Below are positions 8,716 to 17,961 of a stretch of DNA of 28,255 nucleotides, piece by piece. The stretch covers positions 1,068,471 through 1,096,725 of the forward strand of contig BFEA01000300.1 in assembly GCA_003427395.1 (NCBI GenBank), read 5' to 3'. A model generated the notes under the pieces. It was not told the DNA's origin and did no database searches. It was given only the letters and a program-made list of their open reading frames with translations. The DNA is from Chara braunii. Lineage: Eukaryota; Streptophyta; Charophyceae; Charales; Characeae. Position numbers and translations under genes: made by a program. Position 1 is the first letter of the stretch. Each line of letters opens with the position of its first letter.

Positions 8716-11700
8716 TCACCATGTCTCATTTTCTGATGCTACTGTTGACGGATGGCATTCCTTTTGTTTGGCAATGGTCCTTGTTGACAGGCTCTTGGAA
8801 CAGCCGCAGTATGCGGGCTTGAATAAGGACGACTTCTGTTTTAGCTTAGCAAAGATTGTCCATGATTTCCAGTTGAAACCGGATTGGGTTGTAGAAGCCA
8901 CAGGGATAAAGAGGGAGGCATTGGAGTGGATGTGTAATGATGACCCTGGGGCGCCGCTACCAGTGCTTGATGACGGACCCAGCCCAACTGGAAGGAAAAC
9001 GTCAGCTGAAAAGCAGAAGGTCCCAGGACAACAGAAAGTGAAAAAAATTCCGGCTGTAACTATGCAGCCCCTTGGAGGAGTTGCTATTTCACAGGAAACC
9101 ACGGTGGGTGGACTTGGGCCTACACCCACCAAGCTCTCGACCGAGAAAGGCAGTGGAGGTGCATCCGCGATCATGAAGCACCCTGTGGAGAGGGTGGTCG
9201 GAGGCGGATCTTCTCTGGTGAAATCTCCCATCGGAAGGGCAGGATCTTTGCCTGCTATGCTGAAATCACATACAGAAAAGGGAGGAAGTGGACCTGCATC
9301 TGTAAAGCCACCTATGGTAAGGCCAGGAGGTGGTGGGGCTGCGTTGATGAAGCCACTGACAAAAACACCGGGTGTTCGTTCGGTGGCCCCTATGAACACA
9401 ATGACTGAAAAAGCAGGTGACGACACACTGACAAAAACAACGGGTGTCGGTGTGGTGGCCCCCATGAACACAACGACCAGAAAAGCAGGTGACAACACTT
9501 CTTTGCCAATAAGTTTGCCAGGAATGAAGAGCATTGGGAATGATGCTGTCAAAGGAGTGGAGAGATTGGGTGGTGTCGTAGGTGTTTCAGCGAAGCTGGC
9601 TGTGGAGAGGGTGAGTGAAAGTATATCTGCTGGACCATCCAAGATGTCACCAGAGAAGGTAGGCGGAGCAGGGGCTGAATTGACGTTACAAGCAAAACCA
9701 GCTATTGGAGTTGGAGGGAGTGGTCAGGTGCTTCCTGTGGACTCACCCACTGAAAAAGTAGTTGGAGACGGTGCTTGTCCTTCCAAGTTGCTTGGGGAAG
9801 GACAACGGACACCTGCAGGAGATGCACCTTCAAGGTCATTTGCTGAAAAACTGATTGGACAAGCTGCACAAGTAAAGTTGGCAGTTGAGAGAGTGGGTTC
9901 AGCACCATTGTCCGTCTCAAAGCCAGGTGTCTTGAGCAAAGGAGCTTTGCTGGCCCAGCTGCCTTTGCAAGCAAAGAAGTTACCTGCATCAGGGAAAAGT
10001 CCAGGAGACAAAGCGGGTGGAGGGTCATCTGCAAAGGGAAGTTCACTCCTGGTGCGTTCGATTAGTCCAAAGGTCCCAACGAACAGGCCAACAACAGTTG
10101 CAGAAGTTCCAGGGAAGTCATTGACACACAGAGCAGGCACAGTTGAAGCTGCTGCGGCAGAGGATCAAGGGAAGCTGCTGTTGGACAAACCAGGCACAGG
10201 GGAAGCTCTCCCTGCTAAGGCAAGTGCTCGTCCTTCCAAAGAGGTGTCACATCCTGCGTCTCCAGTGATCTGCAGGGAATCTGAGAAAAACGTGAGCAAT
10301 GATGGTGGGAGCTGTCCTCCTCAGATACCTGACGCCGAGCAAGATGTGGTTGCTAAAATAGATAGGGTGATAGATACTAAAGGGCAGAAGGATGTCACAG
10401 CTGGTGTGATGAGGGCAGAGGGAAGTCAAATACCCCCAACGGATGTTTCACCATCATTTGACCGAGGTGAAGAGGAATTGCAGGTGCAAGAGGGAGTGCA
10501 GCAGTATGCCTTGGTCAATGCTAACGGAGAGGGAAATCAGCCATCAGCTGCCGTTTTAGTTGACAGTGAAAAAGGGGAAGCTTTAGATGGGGCCCAGCCT
10601 GAGTTGCATGGGGCAGCAGGTTTGATGTCAGTGAATGATGGCGTGCAGCTGTCTAAGGCTCCTTCCACAGAGTGCGAAAGTCCAGTGGCAGTGAAGCCTC
10701 AAACCGCAAAGATGGCTACAGTTACCGAGCCTGACGACAATCACACTGAAAAGAGTGTGGTAGTGAAGGCTGCAAAGAAACTGGTTAAGACAAAGGGGGA
10801 GCTTGGTAAGGTAGTGCCCATGAAAACAAAAACTCTGATGGCCAAGACAGGGGAGAAATTGGTGAAGATAGATGGAAAGTTGGTAAAAGTAAAGACAGGT
10901 GGATTGCTGAAAGATGGGTTTTCGAAGGACAAGGGAAAGACAATTGTTGAGTCCAGGGCAGATAAGCATATTGAAGATCCAAACAAGCTGGGGTCTTTGG
11001 TAGACACGTTGAGAGAGAGAACCCAAGAAAGCAAGCAGGGAGCTGTGAGAAGCAAGGAATTTCAGAGTGGAAATGTTCAGGAAGGAAATGTGATTGCTGA
11101 CGGAAGTCCGCAGACAAATAAGCAAGACGGAAGGTGCTCAGAGGTCGACGTACCAGCTGGGAGGACAGGAAAGCTGGTGGTTGATGTTGACGAGGAAAAT
11201 GGCTGTGAAATTGTAGGGGCAAGCAACATGAGCGCCAGAGTGTCAGGAGGTGATCAACAGGGTCTCATCAGCCAGGATTGTTTGGTTGATGGTGTTAGAG
11301 GCAGTGTGGAAAATGCGGGTGAGGTGGAGGGGAAATGTGCAGTAGATGATCTGTTGTCGAGCCAGGTGATGAATGGGGCTGTAAAGAAGGACGCAACAGG
11401 TGCCTCTTCGGAACCTGTAGTCGATGCCGAGATGTTTGCTATGGCGCAACTTGTGGAGGCAGAGGACGTATCAGGGTCCCTTGAAGACTTTCTTATCTGT
11501 AATGTGGAGGGAAAGTTGTTGTCCATGGATAACATCAAAGAGCACTTTGATTCCCGAGAATCTTCTCAGCAAAAGCAGGACCTTGCTGGTCACCCTGATA
11601 TCATGGTAGTGGGGAATGTGCCCCAGGGGATTGCCGTTAAATTGAACGGAGTGGCTGCGTATATGCTTGGAATTGAAGACCAGAAAGTGCTGCTTTACCT

Positions 11701-11734
11701 ACTCTTAGATGGCAATAGAAGGCAAGTATGGAAA
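8716..11734 (+). CDS. Giant exon: repetitive, Lys-rich low-complexity protein (likely 3' part of the MBD gene)
   Basis: One uninterrupted frame of about 1,005 codons, far longer than chance. It has no credible initiating ATG: the first in-frame ATG is codon 24, counting from 8705. It therefore reads as an internal exon, entered at 8716 (after cttcag) or 8791 (after gttgacag), both phase 2, matching the donor at 7005. Counting from 8705: residues about 12-80 are globular-looking (PDWVVEATGIKREALEWM). Residues 90-530 are Gly/Lys/Pro/Ser-rich degenerate repeats around TEK-x-G-G, including a perfect-phase 24-residue tandem copy (DNA 9356-9427 and 9428-9499). Residues 684-750 are very basic with three KLVK motifs. 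The C-terminal quarter is acidic, ending PDIMVVGNVPQGIAVKLNG then LLYLLLDGNRRQ. Two donors, GTATGG (11726) and GTATGT (11735), both phase 0, precede the stop at 11768. Family not recognised; a chromatin scaffold role is an inference from the MBD link. Confidence 0.65.
9356..9499 (+). repeat. 72-bp in-frame tandem duplication inside the giant exon
   Basis: Copies 9356-9427 and 9428-9499 both begin ctgacaaaaac and encode variants of the same 24 residues (core VAPMNT followed by T-x-KAGD). The 72-base period keeps the frame. This suggests the protein's repeat region is growing or shrinking by slippage under a frame constraint. Confidence 0.85.
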
Positions 11735-12025
11735 GTATGTAAAGTGTGGAATGTATGGGTTAGTAAGTGATTATGTGAATGCATATGTGTGACTTGGTTC
11801 CACATTTTCACTCTGCTCTACTTCCTGACTGATCGTATGCATACGTATGTGTGGGTGGATTCAGCACTTTTTGTCCCTTCACTTCTTGACTGTTTCCTTG
11901 CTTTCTTTTTCTTTTTATTCTTACAAGGTCATGCCCGCTGCTTCTCCATGCGCAGCGATGACCCACCCCTCCCTCTTCCCCTTGCTCCTTGGCGCTGTCT
12001 GCCATCTCCTCTCTGCCGTGCTCCT

Positions 12026-12062
12026 NNNNNNNNNNNNNNNNCCCCCCCCCCCAAAAAAAAAA
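12026..12062. other. Assembly gap plus homopolymers
   Basis: Sixteen N bases (12026-12041) followed by an 11-base C-run and a run of A. Sequence and length here should not be interpreted. Confidence 0.98.
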
Positions 12063-12112
12063 CAAAAAACAAAAAAAAAACTGACCTTGTGCCTCGGTCC
12101 ACCGAAAAACGC

Positions 12113-12840
12113 ATTGCTCCGCTACTCACCACCAAAATCATGGCGATGTCTCTTTCCATGTTCTAGCAGAGGATTCGTTCTCATTTTGCACATGCGATGA
12201 GTAGTGTAGCGAAGCCCATAGTCGGGTTTTGCGATGCAAGGAGAAGCAGGAAACTAACATGTGCAAAATGAGGATGAATCGTTCACTGGATCATGAAATG
12301 ATACGCGGTCATTTGTTTTGTCCTTTGTGCATGTATTGAGTAGAAGAAAAAGAAAGAAAAACAGATGCACGAGGAAAAACGAAAAGAAAAAAAAGAAAAG
12401 TGAGAATGAATCTTCCACCAGAACATGGAAAGATACACCACCAGTAGACTGTCACGTATGGACCTCGCTCCACTACTCTCAACACTCTTGACATGTGCAA
12501 AACTCGAGCGAATCTTCCCCTACAACATGGAAAGATACACCGCCTTTGTGCATGTTGAGAGTAGTGGAGCAAGGCCCTATGTGTCTGCTTATCCGAATGG
12601 GTTGCACTAAAGATAAAAAAAACAGATGCACGGAGAAAATGAAAAGACAAAAAAGAAAAATGAGAATGAATCTTCCGCCAGAACATGGAAAGATACACCA
12701 CCAGTAGACTGTCACGTATGGGCCTCGCTCCACTATTCTCGATATGTGCAAAACTCGACGGAATCGTTCGCTAGAACATGGAAAGATGCACGGCCATGAT
12801 TTTTGTTTTTTGTGCAGGCCGAGAGTAGTGGAGCGAGGCC
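12113..12840. repeat. Cluster of about 115-bp foldback (inverted-repeat) elements
   Basis: Several copies of an element with inverted-repeat arms around a conserved core. Copy C: arms 12463-12484 and 12553-12574, 22 bases, one mismatch (cctcgctccactactctcaa and its complement). Copy D: arms 12721-12741 and 12820-12840, 21 bases, one mismatch. Copy A lies in opposite orientation at about 12113-12219 with eroded arms. Copy B at about 12257-12345 keeps only the core. The core (catgtgcaaaa, then gaatc-ttc, then aacatggaaagatacacc) also recurs upstream of copies C and D at about 12411-12440 and 12671-12700. Copies C and D sit in a 261-base tandem unit (starts 12361 and 12622, both acagatgcac). Resembles a MITE or foldback transposon family; no target-site duplication was established. 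Confidence 0.75.
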
Positions 12841-12859
12841 GAACATTCGTGCCACGCCA

Positions 12860-13120
12860 GCTCGCCAGCGAGAAAAAAAAGACAAACAATGCCCGCCATG
12901 CACCCGGAAAAAAAAGGGCAAACAATGCCCGCCACGCAACAGAAAAAAAAAAGGGCAAACAACAGAACGAAAAGATGCGATGCGACAAAGCCCACCCCGC
13001 CCAACTGGCCTCACTGAAAAAAAGAACGAAACAGCGCGCCACTTCCCCGATGGCCGTGCCCCACTGGTACCACCTCCCAACTGTTTTTCTGCTGGGCCTG
13101 AGCGGTAGCATTACGTGAGG
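12860..13120. repeat. A-rich low-complexity stretch
   Basis: Several A-runs separated by short related blocks (gggcaaacaatgcccgccac at about 12916-12935 and gacaaacaatgcccgccatg at 12881-12900). Both strands give open but compositionally biased frames. Probably a short tandem duplication inside repeat debris. Confidence 0.55.
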
Positions 13121-13440
13121 ACCACTATTTTTTTTAGGAGTAACCTATATTCTTCTCTCAATTATACCTCCTGCTACCTACTACATGTCTAAGAACAGCA
13201 ACCTGTGTCCAAGTACCAAAGGGCCCTATGTAGAGAACTAACCCCCAGTAAGGAATGGCATGGGCAAGGGTTTCCGAGAGAACCCGGGACCCTAGACCCT
13301 ATCAAGGCCGGCAGGAGGGGGCAAGCCAACTAGCTCAGCTAATGTATACCAAGCACACAGCAGGTGCCCGTGCGGGATTGAACCCATAACCTCGTGAATT
13401 ATGTTTTCAAAATGTTTTTTCTTTTTTCTTTCTCTGTATG
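13121..13440. repeat. Possible tRNA-derived repeat remnant
   Basis: Bases 13374-13385 (gggattgaaccc) are the complement of a tRNA B-box (GGGTTCAATCCC), and a second acccgggaccct-type block is at about 13282-13293. An A-box-like tagctcagct at 13331-13340 is on the plus strand, so the two boxes are not in the order and strand of a functional tRNA or SINE promoter. Called as a remnant of a dispersed family only. Confidence 0.3.
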
Positions 13441-14116
13441 TGCACATTCTGGCCGAAGGAAGGAACAATTTGGCTGTTAGTGTCTGTGCATTTTTGTACT
13501 GTGCACCCACTGTCCATGCTCTCTGGCTTTCCTGATGCTGAGTTTGCTGAAAGTGTCAAGTGCTGAGAACTAAAAGGAGGTGGATATGATTGGGGCAGCA
13601 CACAACATAAATGAACACTGCTTGTCGCTTCCTCCGAAGTGAAGTTAGTTTGCATCTGAAGCTTGTGGGGTCTGCGGCGGTGCATTTGGCGGGGTGAGGT
13701 TACTGGGCACAGGTCTTCAGGACACTCAATGGAAGTGTGGGTGGGGCTGGATGTATTTTGAACCAGGGCATGTGATTTGGAAGGACATTTTGGATTCTCC
13801 GTTGCTTTTGAATGTTGTGATGCATGTCTTGCCTGTGTCTGCACCAAGCTTTGTGCTGTTAAATCTCAATCTCTCGACATGTAAAGTTGTGGCATTGGGT
13901 TAATGAAGTCGTACGTGAGTGCAAAATTCGGTAGTTCTGACCTCCGTGCTGTCACCTCCCCTTCCTCCCCTTGCCGGGACGTGGTGCGGCCTAATGTTGG
14001 GCTTGGAGCAGCACCCTGCTCCTGTTTAGTCTCCCTTCATTCCTGCACGGGTAAATCCTTTCAAGGTGTGTTGTGTTCAGGGCTCCCAGCGAGCTTAGTA
14101 CCAACTCAAGGGAGGC

Positions 14117-14480
14117 ATGGATGTGGGCTTAAACCGCTAGTACATGGCCCTAGCCTTGTGGAAATTTGTTCATCGCCGGCTCTGAACTTTTCGGGACTCA
14201 GGGCTACCGGACCACAATGGCTGGCGGCGGCAGCCAAAAAGAAAGAAAGTGCGTGGCTGGCGGTCCGGAAAAGCCTGGCGTGCAGTGCAGCGCCTGCAGA
14301 CCCAGATGTGCTGGTGGTTGAAACCACCAGTACACCCGCACCTAAAATCCCGAACCTACCTGCCCACTGCGCGCCACTATTTTCCGAGCCTTCTGCATGA
14401 GGGTACCTGCAGTGGGAATTTCGGAAGTGGCACTGGTGCCGCCGGTCTGCCTGAACCGAAAAAAAAAAAAAAAAAAAAAA
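14117..14480 (+). repeat. SINE-like element with 22-base poly(A) tail
   Basis: Sequence from about 14117 ends in an A-run at 14459-14480, the layout of a retroposed element on the plus strand. Its 5' part (gggcttaaaccgctagtaca from 14125) matches, in inverse orientation, 15156-15180. Its middle (14185-14300) matches 3742-3855. An internal inverted repeat ctggtggtt-ga-aaccaccag sits at 14311-14330 and repeats the aaaccaccagtacac motif. No pol III A/B boxes were identified, so the class label is provisional. The open frame across it (13903-14400) follows the repeat and is not called as a gene. Confidence 0.6.
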
Positions 14481-14617
14481 GGAACAACACCAGAGAGCAA
14501 TGATGTTGTGAACATCATGGAGGCCATAAGCAGATTATCACTTTCCTGAATGCATCTGACCACTATTACGGGGAGAGGGAAACATTGCTGTTTCTCCTTT
14601 TTTTCTCGTTTTGTTTT

Positions 14618-15180
14618 TTTTCTCCTGGCCCTGCCAGCAAGGCAGCGCATATTCCTCTTGCTCAAAACGCGCTTGCTGAGGGCATACTCACACTAGCCAC
14701 GTTGAAATGCGTCCAACCACTTTCACGGGCAAAGCGTTGTTGGCTTTTTTTTTTTTGTTCTTTTTTTTGAGAGTCCGACAGTCCTGCTCCCCGTGTTCTA
14801 CGTTCCGCTGGAGTGCCCTCACTGAGGGCAAACTCACACGAGTACTCCAACAAGTGTATCCAACTGCAATCACGGCCAAAGGCTTTTGTTTTTTTTCTTT
14901 TCTTTTTTTGAGAGTCCGACAGTCCTGCTTCCCGTGTTCTACGTTCTGCTGAAGTGCCCTCACTGAGGGCATGCTCGCACGAGTACCCCAAAAAGTGTAT
15001 CCAACTGCAATCACGGCCAAAGGCTTTTTTTTTTTTTTTGGGGGACGTACGAATTGAGATGGGCCCAAAAATTTGAAAACCTTCTGACGCTCCGACCCTG
15101 CCCCGAGCCCGCCTTTTTACTTCTTGTGGCGACAAGTTATTTTGCCGAAGGCTGAGGCCGTGTACTGGTGGTTTAAGGCC
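14618..15180 (-). repeat. SINE-like element with tandem A-tract-punctuated 141-bp units
   Basis: Read on the minus strand, a unique part (from 15180, ggccttaaaccaccagtaca) related to 14125 on the plus strand leads into tandem units. Unit boundaries on the plus strand are 14769-14909 and 14910-15039. Each begins gagagtccgacagtcctgct and ends with a T-run (an A-run on the minus strand). A more diverged third unit lies at about 14618-14768. Each unit holds a near-perfect hairpin gccctcactgagggc. A 250-codon frame on the minus strand simply follows the repeat units and poly-Lys from the A-tracts, so I do not treat it as a protein. Confidence 0.7.
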
Positions 15181-15297
15181 TATTGTCGACTTCAAGGGAC
15201 ATGAAATTTTGGGTGCCATTAGGGGGATAGATCTTGTGGTTGCTTTCTGTTGTTCTTTTTTTCTGTTTTTGGTTCCTTTGGGTTCTACATTCAAAAG

Positions 15298-15483
15298 GGA
15301 GTTCTGTGAATTCATTGACATGTTTACTGGTGGTAACAGAATCGAACTTGGGGAGCCGGATTCGTCATACAGACCTCTAATGAAGAGGGTGGATATCTTC
15401 AGAAATCTGGTGATGTTCATGAAAAGTGGCGAGGAATCACCAGATTATGACACATCTCTGCAGTTCCTCGAGCAGCACATTGG
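15298..15483 (+). CDS. Possible exon, family not recognised
   Basis: A 186-base segment with a pyrimidine-rich acceptor region (tgttctttttttctgttttt, AG at 15296-15297) and a good donor GG|GTAGGT at 15484. Both ends are phase 2, so the exon is symmetrical with 61 full codons. The encoded segment (EFCEFIDMFTGGNRIELGE, then VDIFRNLVMFMKSGEE, then LQFLEQHI) has balanced composition and amphipathic helices, unlike the low-complexity frames around it. It could be a downstream exon of the MBD/giant-exon gene or of a separate gene. The phase differs from the giant exon's donor, so a direct splice between them does not work. Confidence 0.4.
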
Positions 15484-16920
15484 GTAGGTGTCAACATCCC
15501 ATGCCCTTCAAACTGCTCAACTATGACTACTTCAAGGCGCTGCCCCCCTTACCCGGCACAGCCCCTCACCCCAGCGCTCAGAAAACGGAAAAGTAAGAAC
15601 TGCTTCGTACGTGTTGTGGATGAATGCTGATTACCTTAAATCTCCGATCCCTGCCTTCTTTTGTTCTCTGACTTCTGGACAAGTTTTGTGCAGAAGTTTC
15701 TTGCATGTGCGGATACCTGCTAGAAATAGAACAATGACGTGAACTACTGAATGGGTTTTAGGGAAAAATGCTTTGGAAAAGTTTGAGTATAGGATGGATA
15801 AGCAAATAAAGTTGGGCACAGTTTCTCTCTCCTACATTTTCCATGGGCAGATTGTCGTTTTTTTTTTGTTTTTTTTTTAAATAATTCTGAGACCTTTTTT
15901 TTACTGTGTCCTGAGACCTGGCACATGATATAGGTCACATGCTCACAACACTAAGACTTCATATGGCTGTAATGATGGGCAAATACAGCTGGTTGTGAAC
16001 AACCGCTGAGCCTGTTGTCAAAGTTCTATGTTCGCACTGTGGTAAACTTGCTATCGTTATTGTGGGAGATGTGTCCCTGGGGAAGGCATGGGGAGGGAAA
16101 GGGGCTTTGTGGGGGACTCTTATGGGTGCATAGGTGGGGGTGGCGGGCTGGATGGTCGTATTGTACTTGTCGACTACAATATCGTCTCTGATGATCACTT
16201 TTGTAAGCTTTTTCAAGAAGGCTCCAAGTATTGCTTGAATGGGGAAAACCGCTTATGTACTCCAAGTGCTGGCAATTTGGACTTTATGAGAGCACATTGA
16301 CAATTACAGTTACAAGAAGTTGTTGGCCAGACAATCTCCCCGCATTCAACCCCTAGTTTAATGGGGTAAAACATGCTCCGTGGAAAAGCCGTGGAGGCGA
16401 AGCGGGGGGTTGTATGGGGTTTTTTAGTAGCTCGGATTGTGGAGGGGGTAGTTCCGCACCCCCTCATGTACTTCTTTTTATTTTTGTTTTTCATAAATAC
16501 AAGAGTAATAAAGCCAGGCAGGGTCAGGAACTGGAGTGGGGGGAAGCGATTTTGTGTGCTTGTGTTATGAACCTGGTTGTTTGTTGTCAAAAGATCAGCA
16601 CTCGCTCACATAGACTTCCAGGTATGCCCATACATACACAGAAGGAAGGGGAGAGGATGGGAGTATCACACCGCACAGGGAAAGATAAACACAGCGGAAG
16701 ACTTGACCATGCGATATGACAGAAAACACTGAAAGTGCAATTCGCTCCACATAATCCTCACAACCAGTCACAAAGGAAAGCCGAGTAGATCACATCCAGG
16801 GAACAATGAAGCAATGATAGTCCACACACAGTATTCACACTGTTTATTAAACTCGGAGTCTCGAAATGTCAGAATAACCCCAGAACCATAGTGCGCTGCT
16901 CATTCACTCTCCAACCCTGA
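15484..16920. other. Mostly featureless stretch
   Basis: T-runs at about 15858-15879 and 15893-15901. Short frames only. The coding-like patch at 16145-16297 is listed separately. A purine-rich tail leads up to the retrotransposon remnant. I searched this stretch for the palindromic 46-base repeats and TATATAAG of the LTR at 22008 and did not see them, which is why the element below is called 5'-truncated. Confidence 0.4.
16145..16297 (+). pseudogene. Coding-like patch of unknown origin
   Basis: An open segment encoding residues such as GRIVLVDYNIVSDDHF followed by CKLFQEGSKYCLNGENR, ending at a TGA near 16298. After the stop, the same frame continues with plausible but unassigned residues. 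Composition is protein-like and unlike the surrounding noise, but there is no ATG context and no splice pair I trust. It may be a relic of a transposon protein or an exon. No family recognised. Confidence 0.2.
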
Positions 16921-17877
16921 GTAACCGCTATACAGCTCAAGGACGACGCGCAGCTACAGCTACAGCTACATCCCAGGCAGCTGCTCGACGACGCAACCCT
17001 CAAGGACGACGCGCAGCTACAGCAAACCGCCACACAACAACTGGAGCAGCGGATTTGTGCTACCGGCACCAACCCGAGTTCGGCACCGCGCGAGATGACT
17101 CCGAAGTTCGATGGTCAGGATATCTTCTTCCATTCGACTATGGACCCAATTTCGTGGTTTGTAAGTTCGAGCCAAGTTGCAGCCACACCACGTCAGCGAG
17201 GACAAGCATCACGCGTACTTATACTCGAGGTCGGGGGGCGCGTGCCAAGCATGGTTGGACAATCTCTTGTCCAAGTAGGGGGTGGTAGCTGTTGACTTGT
17301 ACACCAAGATCAATTGGGATGATCTGAAGGCGGCGTGGCATCAACGGTTCCAAGTTGAGCCGCCCGAGATCAAGGCAATGGACAAATTGTTGACCTTCGA
17401 ACAAGGCACGCTGCCGAGTACCAACGCTTGACATTCATCCCAGACATTCAGATGGGCTTCAAGGCCGTCAAACACTACTTCATCATCTTTGTCACGAACA
17501 AGGAGGCCAAGAGCCTCAACCATTCGTTTGTGAAAGGTCCGAGCAGAGATCAGCATCAGCCGAAAGTGGCCGTGGTCGTGGCGGCAACGCCAACCGACCC
17601 TTCTAGCGAGGCCATGTCTGCCAGTGAATGGGACAGACTCGCAGCTGCCTGGGATGGTGGCCGCCCCGGTAAAGGCCGAGGACGCGGCAAAACGAAGACA
17701 AACACCGCATCTATCCCTGGGCCTGGCACAACAGCTCCAGCCCCATGGTCCAACTACGGGCTCTTCGAACGTGCGTACAAGCTAGGCACAAGATTTCGCT
17801 ATTGTCTGTGGTGTAACAGTGATCTCCACGACACAGTGGGTTGCCCGTCGAAAGGAAAGGGCAAACCGGGAAACTGA
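16921..17877 (+). pseudogene. gag: Gag remnant with CCHC zinc knuckle (element 1)
   Basis: The frame is pieced together over at least three shifts. An N-terminal helical, Gln/Leu-rich segment (LKDDAQLQ) is duplicated in frame (16936-16960 and 16999-17023, 63 bases apart). MTPKFDGQDIF starts at 17095. The gag core continues in other frames (GGACQAWLDNLLSK, a TAG, then INWDDLKAAWHQRF), typical of the Retrotrans_gag W-x-x-L/W-x-x-F pattern. It ends with a canonical CX2CX4HX4C knuckle (CLWCNSDLHDTVGC) at 17813-17844 and a Gly/Lys-rich tail. Gag packages the element RNA in the cytoplasm. This copy is broken near 17165, 17275 and 17430. Confidence 0.8.
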
Positions 17878-17961
17878 GCACCGTCGGGAGTGAGTCGACG
17901 ACATTCTCGACGCCTTCGGAACCGGTCGCTTCGCGGGTGACCGCCCTTCGTTCCGAGGCAC

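Larger units (their letters stand above)
11735..15297 (+). other. Inferred long intron or intergenic stretch, repeat-filled
   Basis: Begins with the GTATGT donor after the giant exon. Contains an assembly gap (12026-12041), the foldback repeat cluster (12113-12840), an A-rich stretch (12860-13060), a tRNA-like patch (13374-13385), and SINE-like repeats in both orientations (14117-14480 and 14618-15180). An open segment at 13694-13903 is not assignable. If 15298-15483 belongs to the same gene, at least one unseen exon must lie in here, because the giant exon leaves phase 0 while 15298 needs phase 2. Confidence 0.4.

Noticed and set aside
8716-9642. A 308-codon minus-strand frame opposite the giant exon
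   Set aside because: Antisense shadow of the plus-strand repeats; the plus frame is over three times longer and has splice context.
13374-13385. tRNA gene or intact tRNA-derived SINE promoter
   Set aside because: The B-box-like sequence is on the minus strand but the A-box-like sequence is on the plus strand, with no cloverleaf.
13694-13903. Possible exon (frame containing MYFEPGHVIWKDILDS)
   Set aside because: No convincing acceptor/donor pair in agreement with neighbouring phases, and no recognised domain; kept only as a weak candidate for the missing exon before 15298.
13903-14400. A 165-codon plus-strand open frame
   Set aside because: Lies in and just upstream of the SINE-like element; its similarity to the minus-strand frame at 14662-15420 is explained by the repeat, and no domain is seen.
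14662-15420. A 250-codon minus-strand open frame
   Set aside because: It simply follows the tandem SINE-like units; poly-Lys blocks come from the A-tracts and the repeated peptide mirrors the DNA repeat.
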